Source: Paraglaciecola algarum (GTDB lineage: Bacteria; Pseudomonadota; Gammaproteobacteria; Enterobacterales; Alteromonadaceae). From it: a stretch of 64,000 nt of DNA. A program made the translations under genes and the position numbers. The first letter of the stretch is position 1. Every line of letters begins with the position of its first letter. A model generated the notes under the pieces. The model searched no databases. It was given only the letters and a program-made list of their open reading frames with translations, and was not told the origin of the DNA. Positions 9,269-17,207 of this stretch are shown here, in pieces. The stretch spans positions 1 through 64,000 of the forward strand of contig NZ_JAKGAS010000006.1 in NCBI RefSeq assembly GCF_021532655.1. The letters are read 5' to 3'.

Positions 9269-9328
9269 ATGAAAGATAAAGACTTACACGCAGTTATCGA
9301 AACTCTTGTTAATAGAATTTCATTTTAA
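9269..9328 (+). CDS. Possible 19-residue leader or remnant ORF
   Basis: A 19-codon frame (MKDKDLHAVIETLVNRISF) starts 19 bp after the pore-effector stop with GGGAG eight bases upstream. It could be a short peptide, or the start of a gene broken by a deletion. There is no homology I recognise and it may be chance. Confidence 0.25.
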   Translation: MKDKDLHAVIETLVNRISF

Positions 9329-9365
9329 AGGACAGCTCATCGCCAGCTCAATCAGGAGTTGAAAA

Positions 9366-9665
9366 ATGAAACGTAAGTTGATCCGCAGAATTAAATCTCG
9401 AATATCGTCGTGTTTAAAGTATAAGTGTAGCAAATGTAAGCGTCAGTCTTTCGATGCCTGCCAGATCACTTACGACTCAATATGTCGTAGCAAACAATTC
9501 GGCCAGCGTTGTCATCAACAGCGACTAGCTCGACAACAAAAAATGAACCCTCGGCAACTTAAAAATCTGAGGAAACGCCAGCGGATCTTAGGGTTAATTG
9601 GCAGCAAATACGGTCGTATCTGCAAAATCAAGTTGAAACCTGCATCAGCTATTCTAATCAAATAA
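9366..9665 (+). CDS. Small, very basic Cys-containing hypothetical protein
   Basis: A 99-residue ORF with a good AGGAG ribosome site. More than a quarter of the residues are Lys or Arg. A CLKYKCSKCKRQSFDAC segment near residues 16-32 offers CxxC-type metal or disulfide sites. It has no recognised domain. The composition would suit nucleic-acid binding, but it could also be a non-coding or decayed region that happens to be open. It lies between the S-4TM gene and a convergent gene pair, and a hairpin follows it at 9737. Confidence 0.4.
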   Translation: MKRKLIRRIKSRISSCLKYKCSKCKRQSFDACQITYDSICRSKQFGQRCHQQRLARQQKMNPRQLKNLRKRQRILGLIGSKYGRICKIKLKPASAILIK

Positions 9666-9736
9666 TGGCGATCTTAATGAGAATAGGCATCTTATTTCAA
9701 TCAACGAGTAATCTGCCTTCGCCTCTTCAATCAAAG

Positions 9737-9775
9737 GGCCTCAGCGAATGTCCTAGTTGGTAAGCGTCTGAGGCC
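9737..9775. terminator. Hairpin between convergent genes (terminator or RNA structure)
   Basis: A perfect 8-bp inverted repeat, GGCCTCAG (9737-9744) and CTGAGGCC (9768-9775), with a 23-nt loop. No U-tract follows on either strand, so it is a weak intrinsic terminator at best. It may instead be a structured RNA element or a mobile-element end. Confidence 0.35.
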
Positions 9776-9819
9776 AGTCCGAACGGGTTGGTAACAAGGA
9801 AAATATGCTTTACACGAGG

Positions 9820-11016
9820 CTAATTTGCGGCTTTGCAGACAAGTACTATCACGACTATGAATAATACAATCGTGATTGATACAGAAAAAGCTAACTTCCA
9901 CCAAACGACTTCATATCGATTTGATAGTTCATTTTTGGAGTTTTCAAAATCATCTTTATCAGCGCCAACCTCATTTTCCAATCGTTCAAACAGAGGTTTA
10001 TATTCTGATTTTAAAGCTTTGAGAGAACTAAATTGGCCAAGTAAGTTAAGGCAAACAATTACTCCTAGCACCAAAACTGTGATTATAAAGGTGATATTCT
10101 TGTAAAACTCAAGCGTATTTACTTGAGCCATTTCAATTTGACTTGTAGCAAGCCATACACCAGCCGGGATAGCGAATGTTTTCGTTGCAACTTCATCGAA
10201 CACTTTGTTTATTTTTACTATATATTGAGTCTTTTTCTCCTGATATTCGCGTCGAACTTTGTCGAACGAATAATTGCTAACGTATTGCTCGTAGCTAGCC
10301 AACAGTTGGCTAGAGAATGCATTAAAGTGTGTCAGAAGGTGGTTAAATCTAAATTTTTTATCTTGTTGCTTAAGGAAGGACACCAATGATTCACGTACCA
10401 AGGCCGTTTTTGCTTCCTTGTGTAGATCAGCAGTTAGCAATTCTTCCAATGGATTGGGGTCAAGGTCATACTCCAGAACTGACGAATCCACCTGAAAGCT
10501 GATATTTAAACTCTGTCCAAATACAATCAAATAATCTTGTGAAGTCGTTATATCGTTAGAGACCTGTTTTATCAACTGGCATACTTTGGAGATATTTTGA
10601 TAGCGGCCAAACTTAAGCAAAGGTGTATCGGTACTGTAAATTTCGTTCTCATCACTTATGAAAACAGCACTTACTGGCTCCAAAACATATTGAGGATAGG
10701 ACAGTAATGTATCCCAGTCTTTGCAAATGAAAAATTTGTCGTGGATTTTTTCGGATACAAGCTCGATCTGTATATGATACCCAGCGTATGTTTTCTCAAA
10801 TTTAAACTCAGGAAGTTGTTTGGTAGCTTTAAATACCTCATCTTTGTATAAATCTATCCCCGCAGAACATAAATCAGCAGCAATTAAGCGATTTAGCTTA
10901 TCAAGATTATTTTGACTAAACTCAATCGTGCCAACCAAAGTAGCATTGTCTCTTCGCTCCAATTTGCCCAACAAAGCAAATATGTCTGAATAGTCTTTTA
11001 AAAGCTGTAAATTCAT
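9820..11016 (-). CDS. Hypothetical protein with C-terminal transmembrane pair
   Basis: A 398-residue protein I cannot assign to a family. The first 270 residues are soluble and mixed alpha/beta. A hydrophobic helix (NITFIITVLVLGVIVCLNLL) lies at about 304-323 and a second (VSITIVLFIVVIVLVCKAA) at the very C-terminus. Between them is a charged cytoplasmic or periplasmic loop (YKPLFERLENEVGADKDDF). It is the second gene of a pair with the NdpA-like gene, 10 bp downstream of it. The build (soluble sensor plus tail anchors) resembles membrane effectors of abortive-infection systems; that role is inferred. Confidence 0.75.
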   Translation of the reverse strand: MNLQLLKDYSDIFALLGKLERRDNATLVGTIEFSQNNLDKLNRLIAADLCSAGIDLYKDEVFKATKQLPEFKFEKTYAGYHIQIELVSEKIHDKFFICKDWDTLLSYPQYVLEPVSAVFISDENEIYSTDTPLLKFGRYQNISKVCQLIKQVSNDITTSQDYLIVFGQSLNISFQVDSSVLEYDLDPNPLEELLTADLHKEAKTALVRESLVSFLKQQDKKFRFNHLLTHFNAFSSQLLASYEQYVSNYSFDKVRREYQEKKTQYIVKINKVFDEVATKTFAIPAGVWLATSQIEMAQVNTLEFYKNITFIITVLVLGVIVCLNLLGQFSSLKALKSEYKPLFERLENEVGADKDDFENSKNELSNRYEVVWWKLAFSVSITIVLFIVVIVLVCKAAN

Positions 11017-11026
11017 GCTGAAAATA

Positions 11027-12064
11027 TCAGTTTTCGTTACTTCTACTGGCTAACTCTTCCAGTATCTCTTCTTTTAGTATAGGCGGGATCTCATTAAATG
11101 TTAGCTTCCCATCGTTACCATAAATAATACTTTTGCCAAGTAAACTTCGGTCAAAGCTGATAGATACACCGCTCGCTTTTCCTGATATACGTAAATATTT
11201 CTTCAGCTCTGTATTACTAATGGCAACCTCTTCTCCCACATCATAAGTTTCACGAGCTAATACTAGAAAGTCATCAGGGGTATCTGGGAAGACTCGGTTT
11301 GCCACTTCAGTCAATTTTACTTCCAATCCATCTTTAAGCTGCTGCTTTATGAAACTGTGTGCATCGTCAACTTTAAACTGGACAACATCATCATCCATGC
11401 CAAGGGTATTTTTAGCGTAGTCTTGAATCGATTTTTTAAGGCTTTTTGTTTCGGCTATTGCTGCCTGCTTATCACGCTGACAGCCTATGAAATCCTCAAA
11501 ATAATCCCTAACTTCAGCCGCTAATCCGGTCTTGAACTTTATATAACGACTAGAAAGATCTTCTTCCCAATCGGTTAGATTAATTGCAGCACCTAGGTGT
11601 AATTTGTTTATGTCGATAATTTGCGAAGCCTCTAGCTCCAAATCATCAGAAATGTCATATCCGTCAGCTCTTTGCAAAACAGCTAGCGCTAGCCATATCT
11701 TCCCTCGACTCTCATATTCGTAAAAAATAAGAAGGCCACCTTTAACCGATTGCAATTTGGGGCGGCGCATTATTGCTGCATACCTGTTAGCCATCACTGT
11801 GGTCATAACAATAAAATCACTGCATTCAAGATCATCATAATGCTCTGCTAATGTCTGTTCAAACGCTGGGTCTATTGTTGGATCTCCGTCAACAGCGAAC
11901 TCCCCTATGTTCAAAGTTGAATGCGTAAATAGCTCAATAAGACTATCTGTAAGTGACCCAGCAAGGCCTAAAGCATTATTTTCTTTCTTTCGAAGGTTAA
12001 CCTTGACGCGTTCTCCATCCTTCTCGCGTTTAACCTCATGCAGTATTACGTGATTAATAGCCAT
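11027..12064 (-). CDS. Nucleoid-associated protein, NdpA/YejK-like
   Basis: A 345-residue protein of the NdpA/YejK family. Family features seen are the N-terminal VILHEVKREKDG strand, a LIELFTHST helix, a central IDINKLHLGAAINLTDWEEDL block (the conserved DIN...IDLT-W signature), SSRYIKFKTGLAAEVRDYFEDFIG, and the C-terminal SISFDRSLLGKSIIYG. YejK proteins bind DNA and coat the nucleoid. The housekeeping copy is normally alone; here the gene leads a two-gene unit with a membrane protein inside a defence island, so a specialised DNA-sensing role is plausible. Start ATG 12064 is the only well-placed one. Confidence 0.8.
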   Translation of the reverse strand: MAINHVILHEVKREKDGERVKVNLRKKENNALGLAGSLTDSLIELFTHSTLNIGEFAVDGDPTIDPAFEQTLAEHYDDLECSDFIVMTTVMANRYAAIMRRPKLQSVKGGLLIFYEYESRGKIWLALAVLQRADGYDISDDLELEASQIIDINKLHLGAAINLTDWEEDLSSRYIKFKTGLAAEVRDYFEDFIGCQRDKQAAIAETKSLKKSIQDYAKNTLGMDDDVVQFKVDDAHSFIKQQLKDGLEVKLTEVANRVFPDTPDDFLVLARETYDVGEEVAISNTELKKYLRISGKASGVSISFDRSLLGKSIIYGNDGKLTFNEIPPILKEEILEELASRSNEN

Positions 12065-12147
12065 AACATCCCTTACTTCTTTTTTCCCGTGATAATATAT
12101 TTCCGCAAAGCCGCCTCAAGTGCAACTGTAATCCTCTACGGAGCCAT

Positions 12148-12183
12148 AAAAAAGCCTCCACCATCTGCTAAGGGCGGGGCTTT
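12148..12183 (-). terminator. Intrinsic terminator on the minus strand
   Basis: On the minus strand AAAGCCCCGCCC (12183-12172) can pair imperfectly with GGTGGAGGCTTT (12162-12151), followed by a run of T. It would end the transcript of the 49-residue gene at 12219-12368. Part of it recurs at 12561-12587. Confidence 0.5.
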
Positions 12184-12192
12184 GGATTCAAA
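12165..12192. repeat. Direct repeat copy 1 (about 27 bp)
   Basis: CTGCTA, a G-rich core and GGCTTTGGATTCAAA recur at 12561-12587 with one mismatch and one single-base gap over 27 positions. The two copies are 396 bp apart and bracket the small gene and an AT-rich gap. They may be recombined terminator copies or scars of a mobile unit. Confidence 0.5.
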
Positions 12193-12218
12193 ATTAAACA
12201 AATCTCTTAGGTTGGAGT

Positions 12219-12368
12219 CTAATTTTTACAGCCATTCTTATCACAAGTGATTTTTTGGTGTGAATCAACCCAATGGCTTGAGTGCTTTTTAGTATCAACG
12301 CCACATCCGGTTGTGCCACCTTTTTTGCCTTGATGTACAATTCCAGTTGGGTTATGTTTAACAGCCAT
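12219..12368 (-). CDS. 49-residue small protein, unknown function
   Basis: A short frame with a good GGAG ribosome site about five bases before its ATG (12368). The product is polar and basic, with MAVKHNPTGIVHQGKKGG at the start and a pair of cysteines in CDKNGC near the C-terminus that could bind a metal. It lies between the NdpA-like gene and the first RND pump and is followed by an intrinsic terminator, which supports expression. I do not know the family. Confidence 0.55.
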   Translation of the reverse strand: MAVKHNPTGIVHQGKKGGTTGCGVDTKKHSSHWVDSHQKITCDKNGCKN

Positions 12369-12644
12369 GTAATTCTCCTTTAAAATACTATTTAATTGAA
12401 ATATTGTGATTAAATTTTTTAACTATATTAATAACTTACCATTTATACTAAATAAATAACATACGATAAAGAGACCTGTTCTTTTGGCTTCAAAAGCAGC
12501 CAAAAATAAAAGGGCTAGCAAGTAGACTTGAAAACCAGAAAAAGCCCGGCAACCATAGGTCTGCTAGGGCGAGGCTTTGGATTCAAATACAAGAAATGAA
12601 TCCCACACCAAATATAAGTTCTGCATGGGATTCAGTTTAATTTT
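12369..12644. other. Gene-free AT-rich spacer with hairpins and second repeat copy
   Basis: No gene is seen. The stretch holds a perfect 8-bp stem TTTTGGCT/AGCCAAAA (12482-12505), the second copy of the 27-bp repeat (12561-12587) and an 8-bp stem GAATCCCA/TGGGATTC (12598-12633) just after the RND pump stop, which could help end that minus-strand transcript. Confidence 0.5.
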
Positions 12645-15600
12645 TTAACGGCATAGCTCTTCTATTTTCTTCCTAGAAAACCAACTGTATAAAACAGGCA
12701 GCACAAATAATGTTAATAAGGTTGCCGTAATTAATCCTCCGACAATGACACTTGCTAAAGGACGTTGTATTTCAGCACCAACACCGCTAGACATTAACAT
12801 TGGGATTAAGCCCAATGCTGAAGTGATAGCCGTCATTAATACTGGTCTTAATCTAGAGGTTGCGCCATCAAAAACGGCTTTGGAGGTGTCTAACCCATCT
12901 TTAATACGTTGATTGATGCTCTCTACCATTACTACACCGTTTAATACTGCAACGCCGAATAAGGTAATGAAACCCACCGAGCTAGGCACTGATAAGTATT
13001 GGTTTGACAAATACAGAGAAAACACACCACCAATCACAGCAAGAGGTACATTGACTAGTATCAACATAGCCTGACCAACGGAGCCAAAGGCAAAGTAAAG
13101 CAATAGTGCTATTAACCCTAATGATAAAGGCACCACTATAGCTAATCTTTTTTGCGCACGCTGCTGGCTTTCAAATTGTCCACCAATAGAAATAGAATAA
13201 CCGGAAGGCAAATCAACCTTTTTGGCTATTATCTCTCTGATATCAGCTACAACACTACCCATATCTCGATTCTGGACGTTTGCTTGAATAACCACTCGCC
13301 TTTGTACGTCATCGCGCCTGACTTGCGGTGGACCAGACTCAAATGAAACGGATGCAACATCACCTAAGCGCACCCAAGCCCCAGTTGGTGATTGAAGTCG
13401 AATATCTGAGATAGATTCTTTGTTTCGACGATATTCTTCTTCCAAACGTACATAAATATCGTAGCGTTCATTGCCGTTAATAATTTGCCCTGCCTCGACG
13501 CCACCAATGCCGTCGCGCACAACCTCCATGACGTCAATAACGGACAGGCCAAATCGTGACAATTCTTGTCTATTAGGCTTGATCACTAATTGAGCTTCAC
13601 CAGCAATTTGTTCTAAAGCGACATCTCTAGCACCTTCAACTTCTTTAATAACTGCTTCAATTTCCTGCCCTTTTTTGGCTAACACATCAAGCTCTGGTCC
13701 AAATAGCTTGATTGCTAATTGCGCTTTTACACCTGATAGTAATTCATCAACACGAGTGGCAATGGGCTGAGAAAAGTTAAGTAGCAACCCCGGAAACTCT
13801 TCCAGTGACCTTTCCATTTTAGCTTGAAGTTCATATCGATTAGAAGCGCTTGTCCACTCAGAAACTGGTTTTAATCCTATATAAATTTCTATGTTGTTCA
13901 CAGGCTCAGGATCTCCACCTATCTCAGCTCGTCCAATTCTGCTCAGGGCATAAGTTACTTCAGGAAAGGCCATTAACTTTTCTTCTAGAATTGGAGCAAC
14001 AGTAAGTGCTGTATCTAAACTAGAAGAAGGAGCAAGGGTTGCTCTTAAATTAATAGTCCCTTCCTCTAACTCAGGAACAAATTCAGTGCCAATAAATGGC
14101 ACTAATGCAAATGCAGAGATAACTAAAATAAGTGAAGCTGAAATGACTAACTTCGTGCGTTTTAGTGCGAAAGTAAGCCCTTTTCTGTAAAGTTTGTCTA
14201 AAGGTTTTAGTACGAAACTTTCTTTTTCTTTTACACCAGTTTTAAACAGATAAGTAGCCAGAGCAGGCACAACAAACAAGGCCACCATGATGGCAGATAC
14301 GACCGCTAAGATGATACTGATTGCCATAGGTTGAAAGAGTTTAGCTTCTACTCCTTCGAAGCTAAATAATGGCGTAAATACCACTAAGATAATAGACGCT
14401 GCAAAAAATACCGGACGAGCGACTTCTTTGCCTGCTTCCTTGAGACGCAATTCAATACCGTGATCATCATACTCAACATCGTGTGGGTCTGTATCAGACG
14501 CAGGAACGCTAGCGTGAACACTGTCTGAGTGAGTTGAATCTGGCTTATTTAAATGTTTAAACATGTTTTCAACCATCACCACCGAACCATCGACCAACAT
14601 ACCAATAGCCACAGCAATTCCACCCAGTGACATAAGGTTGGCAGAAATTCCCCACCACGCCATGATCATCAAAGCAATGCCAATTGAGATAGGAATTGAA
14701 ATTAAAACCAAAAAGGTTGCCCGTAGGTTCATTAAGAAAAGCGCCAGTACAATACAGATGAAAACAAAAGCTAATGCTAGTGCTTCAACGACGGTATTAA
14801 CTGCTTTCTCAATTAAATCAGCTTGATCATAGAAGGGTTCAAAGCGAACGCCTTTTGGAAGCGCTTGATTAATTAGTGGTATTCTTGCATTGATTCCATC
14901 AATGGTGGCCTTAGTGTTTGACCCCATCCGCTTCAATACAATACCTGAAACCACTTCAGCTAGATCCTCGACTTTGCCCTCTGCTGTTTTGCGAGTCATG
15001 GTAACCGCGCCTTGCCGAATTTCGCTGCCCATTCCTACTCTTGCTATGTCAGATACAGTTATTACTGTTCCATCGATGGTTTTTACTGGTACTTGCTTGA
15101 TATTACCGATGCCAGCATCACCACTTTCGAACCAGCCTGTTCCTCTAATAACAAGTTGCTCTTGTCCACGGTTCATATACCAGCCGCCAACATTGGCATT
15201 GTTGCTATCTAAGGCTGTGACGATATCTTCTTGGGTTAGGTCGTATTCTAGAAGTTTTGAAGGATCAATATTTACTTGATATTGCCTAACGTTGCCTCCG
15301 AAGGACAGAACGTCAGTGACTCCATCGACAGGCATGATAAGTAGTTTGACAATCCAATCATTGAGGCTTCTAAGTGCCATCGCGTCAAAACCAGCGCCCT
15401 TATCTGATATCAATAAATATTGAAATACTTGACCTAACCCAGAGGTGTTCGGTCCCATATTCGGTGTACCAACACCTTCGGGGATCAATTCTTTAGCCGC
15501 TTGAAGTCGTTCAAAGACAAGTTGCCTAGCAAAGTAAATATCGGTGCCTTCTTTGAAAACCACCGTGACACCAGATAAACCTGTTTTAGAAATCGAACGT

Positions 15601-15845
15601 ACTTGTTCAACATCCGGCAAGGCGTACATCACAGCTTCTATCGGATAAGTAATAAGTTGTTCAACTTCTTCCGCTGCCAATCCGGGGGCTTCAGTATTCA
15701 CGGCAACCTGAACGTTAGTAACATCAGGGAAAGCATCCAAATTTAACTTTGGAATAACCATTACTGCACTAACAATAGCGGCAAAAAGAGCGATTAAGAT
15801 AAGGAGTCGGTTGTTTACGGACCAATCAATAATTTTATTAAACAT
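12645..15845 (-). CDS. RND heavy-metal efflux pump, CzcA/CusA family
   Basis: A 1,066-residue inner-membrane proton-driven pump. The start NKIIDWSVNNRLLILIALF is TM1, FPDVTNVQVAVNTEAPGL is the classic HME-RND opening, and the TM4 motif is SLGGIAVAIGMLVDGSVVMVEN. The family ending is present (LRPVLMTAITSALGLIPMLM). An unusual His/Asp-rich insert lies at about 438-464 (SDSVHASV then DTDPHDVEYDDHG) next to the TM4-TM5 region. It would export divalent cations such as Zn, Cd or Co, or possibly Cu, from periplasm through the adaptor and outer-membrane protein encoded upstream. Gene order on the minus strand is C-B-A. The ion is inferred, not shown. Confidence 0.92.
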   Translation of the reverse strand: MFNKIIDWSVNNRLLILIALFAAIVSAVMVIPKLNLDAFPDVTNVQVAVNTEAPGLAAEEVEQLITYPIEAVMYALPDVEQVRSISKTGLSGVTVVFKEGTDIYFARQLVFERLQAAKELIPEGVGTPNMGPNTSGLGQVFQYLLISDKGAGFDAMALRSLNDWIVKLLIMPVDGVTDVLSFGGNVRQYQVNIDPSKLLEYDLTQEDIVTALDSNNANVGGWYMNRGQEQLVIRGTGWFESGDAGIGNIKQVPVKTIDGTVITVSDIARVGMGSEIRQGAVTMTRKTAEGKVEDLAEVVSGIVLKRMGSNTKATIDGINARIPLINQALPKGVRFEPFYDQADLIEKAVNTVVEALALAFVFICIVLALFLMNLRATFLVLISIPISIGIALMIMAWWGISANLMSLGGIAVAIGMLVDGSVVMVENMFKHLNKPDSTHSDSVHASVPASDTDPHDVEYDDHGIELRLKEAGKEVARPVFFAASIILVVFTPLFSFEGVEAKLFQPMAISIILAVVSAIMVALFVVPALATYLFKTGVKEKESFVLKPLDKLYRKGLTFALKRTKLVISASLILVISAFALVPFIGTEFVPELEEGTINLRATLAPSSSLDTALTVAPILEEKLMAFPEVTYALSRIGRAEIGGDPEPVNNIEIYIGLKPVSEWTSASNRYELQAKMERSLEEFPGLLLNFSQPIATRVDELLSGVKAQLAIKLFGPELDVLAKKGQEIEAVIKEVEGARDVALEQIAGEAQLVIKPNRQELSRFGLSVIDVMEVVRDGIGGVEAGQIINGNERYDIYVRLEEEYRRNKESISDIRLQSPTGAWVRLGDVASVSFESGPPQVRRDDVQRRVVIQANVQNRDMGSVVADIREIIAKKVDLPSGYSISIGGQFESQQRAQKRLAIVVPLSLGLIALLLYFAFGSVGQAMLILVNVPLAVIGGVFSLYLSNQYLSVPSSVGFITLFGVAVLNGVVMVESINQRIKDGLDTSKAVFDGATSRLRPVLMTAITSALGLIPMLMSSGVGAEIQRPLASVIVGGLITATLLTLFVLPVLYSWFSRKKIEELCR

Positions 15846-15856
15846 TGTATTTCTCC

Positions 15857-17152
15857 TTAGTGGTTGTGCGGATCAAATCCGCCTTTAGCAATTTCAGAAG
15901 CAACAAAGAAAGCACCTTTAGTGACAATTCGCGTTCCACTTTCAACGCCGATTATTTCTCTAAATTCACCTAAGGCTCGGCCCAGTTCAACCTCTATGGC
16001 TTTGAACTCTCCGGGGTGGTCTTCAACGAATATGGTCCAATCACCATCAGCACTGCGGATCAAGGCTTCTTCCGGCACAGCCATTACTTTCTCTTGGGTT
16101 GAAAATTGAAAATAGACTTTCACAAACATACCTGAATGTAGGTTGTCGTCTTTGTTTTCGACTGACAAACGAACTATCCTCGTTCTCGTTAACGGATCGA
16201 TGGTGTGCGCTTCTTGAATGACTTTTGCGTTGTAACTTTGCCCTTCTAATTTGACTATACCCGGCGAGTTTTTGGACAAATCTAGCTTTTTATTAGGCGA
16301 TACTTTTGCTTCTACCCATAGTTGCTTTTCGTCTGCTAGCAACATCACTGTATCACCAGCATTAACGCGTTGCCCTTGGATAAAATCATCTTGAAGCACT
16401 ACGCCTTCACGCTGTGCTGTTAATGTATATTGCCCAAATGCTTTAATGTCTTTATTGGAAATACTCTGAATTGCTTTTTCAGTTAACCCTAAAGCAATGA
16501 GTTTTCCATAAGAAGCGTTGTAAGTTGTTTCAGCTTGTAACAATCGACTTTCACTCACCGCTTTGTTACCCAGCTTTTTCACTCGTTGCCATTCGGTTGA
16601 AGCGATTAAATAGTCAGCCTGTGCTTGTGCCATCGCCTCACTAAACAATGTGACTAACTTTTGGCCTATTTCTACGTGTTCTCCAAGAGCTGCGTGACGG
16701 CTAATAATGACCGACTCAGTACGAGGTGAAACCACGTAGCTTTTATAACCATTGGCTTTTATTTCGCCGGGTGCGTATATCGAACTGTATTGATATTCTG
16801 GAACAATGCTTTCCACTTTTATGTTAGCAAGTGACATCTTTTTCGGGCTAAGAGTTATACCTTCTTCATGCTCTTCCTCTTTACTTCCACCTCCATGTCC
16901 GTGCTCGTCATGGTCACCTTTATCTTCTTCATGTCCCTTTTCGTGCTCGTCATGGTCACCTTTATCTTCTTCATGTCCCTTTTCGTGATCGTCATGATCA
17001 TCTTTATGTTCTTTTACATCTTGCTGTGAAATCTTTGCGGTAGAATCTGTAACACCTGACGATTGACCAAAAGCAATGTGACTCGTAGTAAGCCCAACTA
17101 AAAGGCTGCTCATTACTACGGCTAATAATTTTTTACTAAATATTGTATTCAT
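15857..17152 (-). CDS. Periplasmic adaptor of RND metal pump (CzcB-like), His-rich
   Basis: A 431-residue membrane-fusion protein with a signal peptide (to about residue 29). A very acidic/His-rich region follows at about 45-95, built of a 14-residue repeat (DKGDHDEHEKGHEE) that likely captures metal in the periplasm. The usual adaptor parts come next: beta-barrel and lipoyl halves (ISRHAALGEHVEIGQKLVTLF and YTLTAQREGVVLQDDFIQG), a short hairpin, and the C-terminal membrane-proximal domain. It lies 11 bp upstream of the pump gene and joins it to the TolC-like protein. It is specific for a metal by context only. Confidence 0.9.
   Translation of the reverse strand: MNTIFSKKLLAVVMSSLLVGLTTSHIAFGQSSGVTDSTAKISQQDVKEHKDDHDDHEKGHEEDKGDHDEHEKGHEEDKGDHDEHGHGGGSKEEEHEEGITLSPKKMSLANIKVESIVPEYQYSSIYAPGEIKANGYKSYVVSPRTESVIISRHAALGEHVEIGQKLVTLFSEAMAQAQADYLIASTEWQRVKKLGNKAVSESRLLQAETTYNASYGKLIALGLTEKAIQSISNKDIKAFGQYTLTAQREGVVLQDDFIQGQRVNAGDTVMLLADEKQLWVEAKVSPNKKLDLSKNSPGIVKLEGQSYNAKVIQEAHTIDPLTRTRIVRLSVENKDDNLHSGMFVKVYFQFSTQEKVMAVPEEALIRSADGDWTIFVEDHPGEFKAIEVELGRALGEFREIIGVESGTRIVTKGAFFVASEIAKGGFDPHNH
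16901..17016. repeat. 42-bp tandem repeat inside the adaptor gene
   Basis: Two identical 42-bp units (16901-16942 and 16943-16984) and a degenerate partial third (16985-17016) encode the repeated His/Glu/Asp metal-binding segment. Perfect identity of the first two suggests recent duplication and possible copy-number variation by slippage. Confidence 0.9.
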
Positions 17153-17207
17153 TTTTATAACCTATATTTTATAAATTTGAGATTTCGCTTGTTTAAAATT
17201 GGAGCGG

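Noticed and set aside
14563..15279. Long plus-strand frames opposite the RND pump gene
   Set aside because: Antisense shadows of a well-conserved gene with no ribosome sites or homology; same for other frames opposite pump genes.
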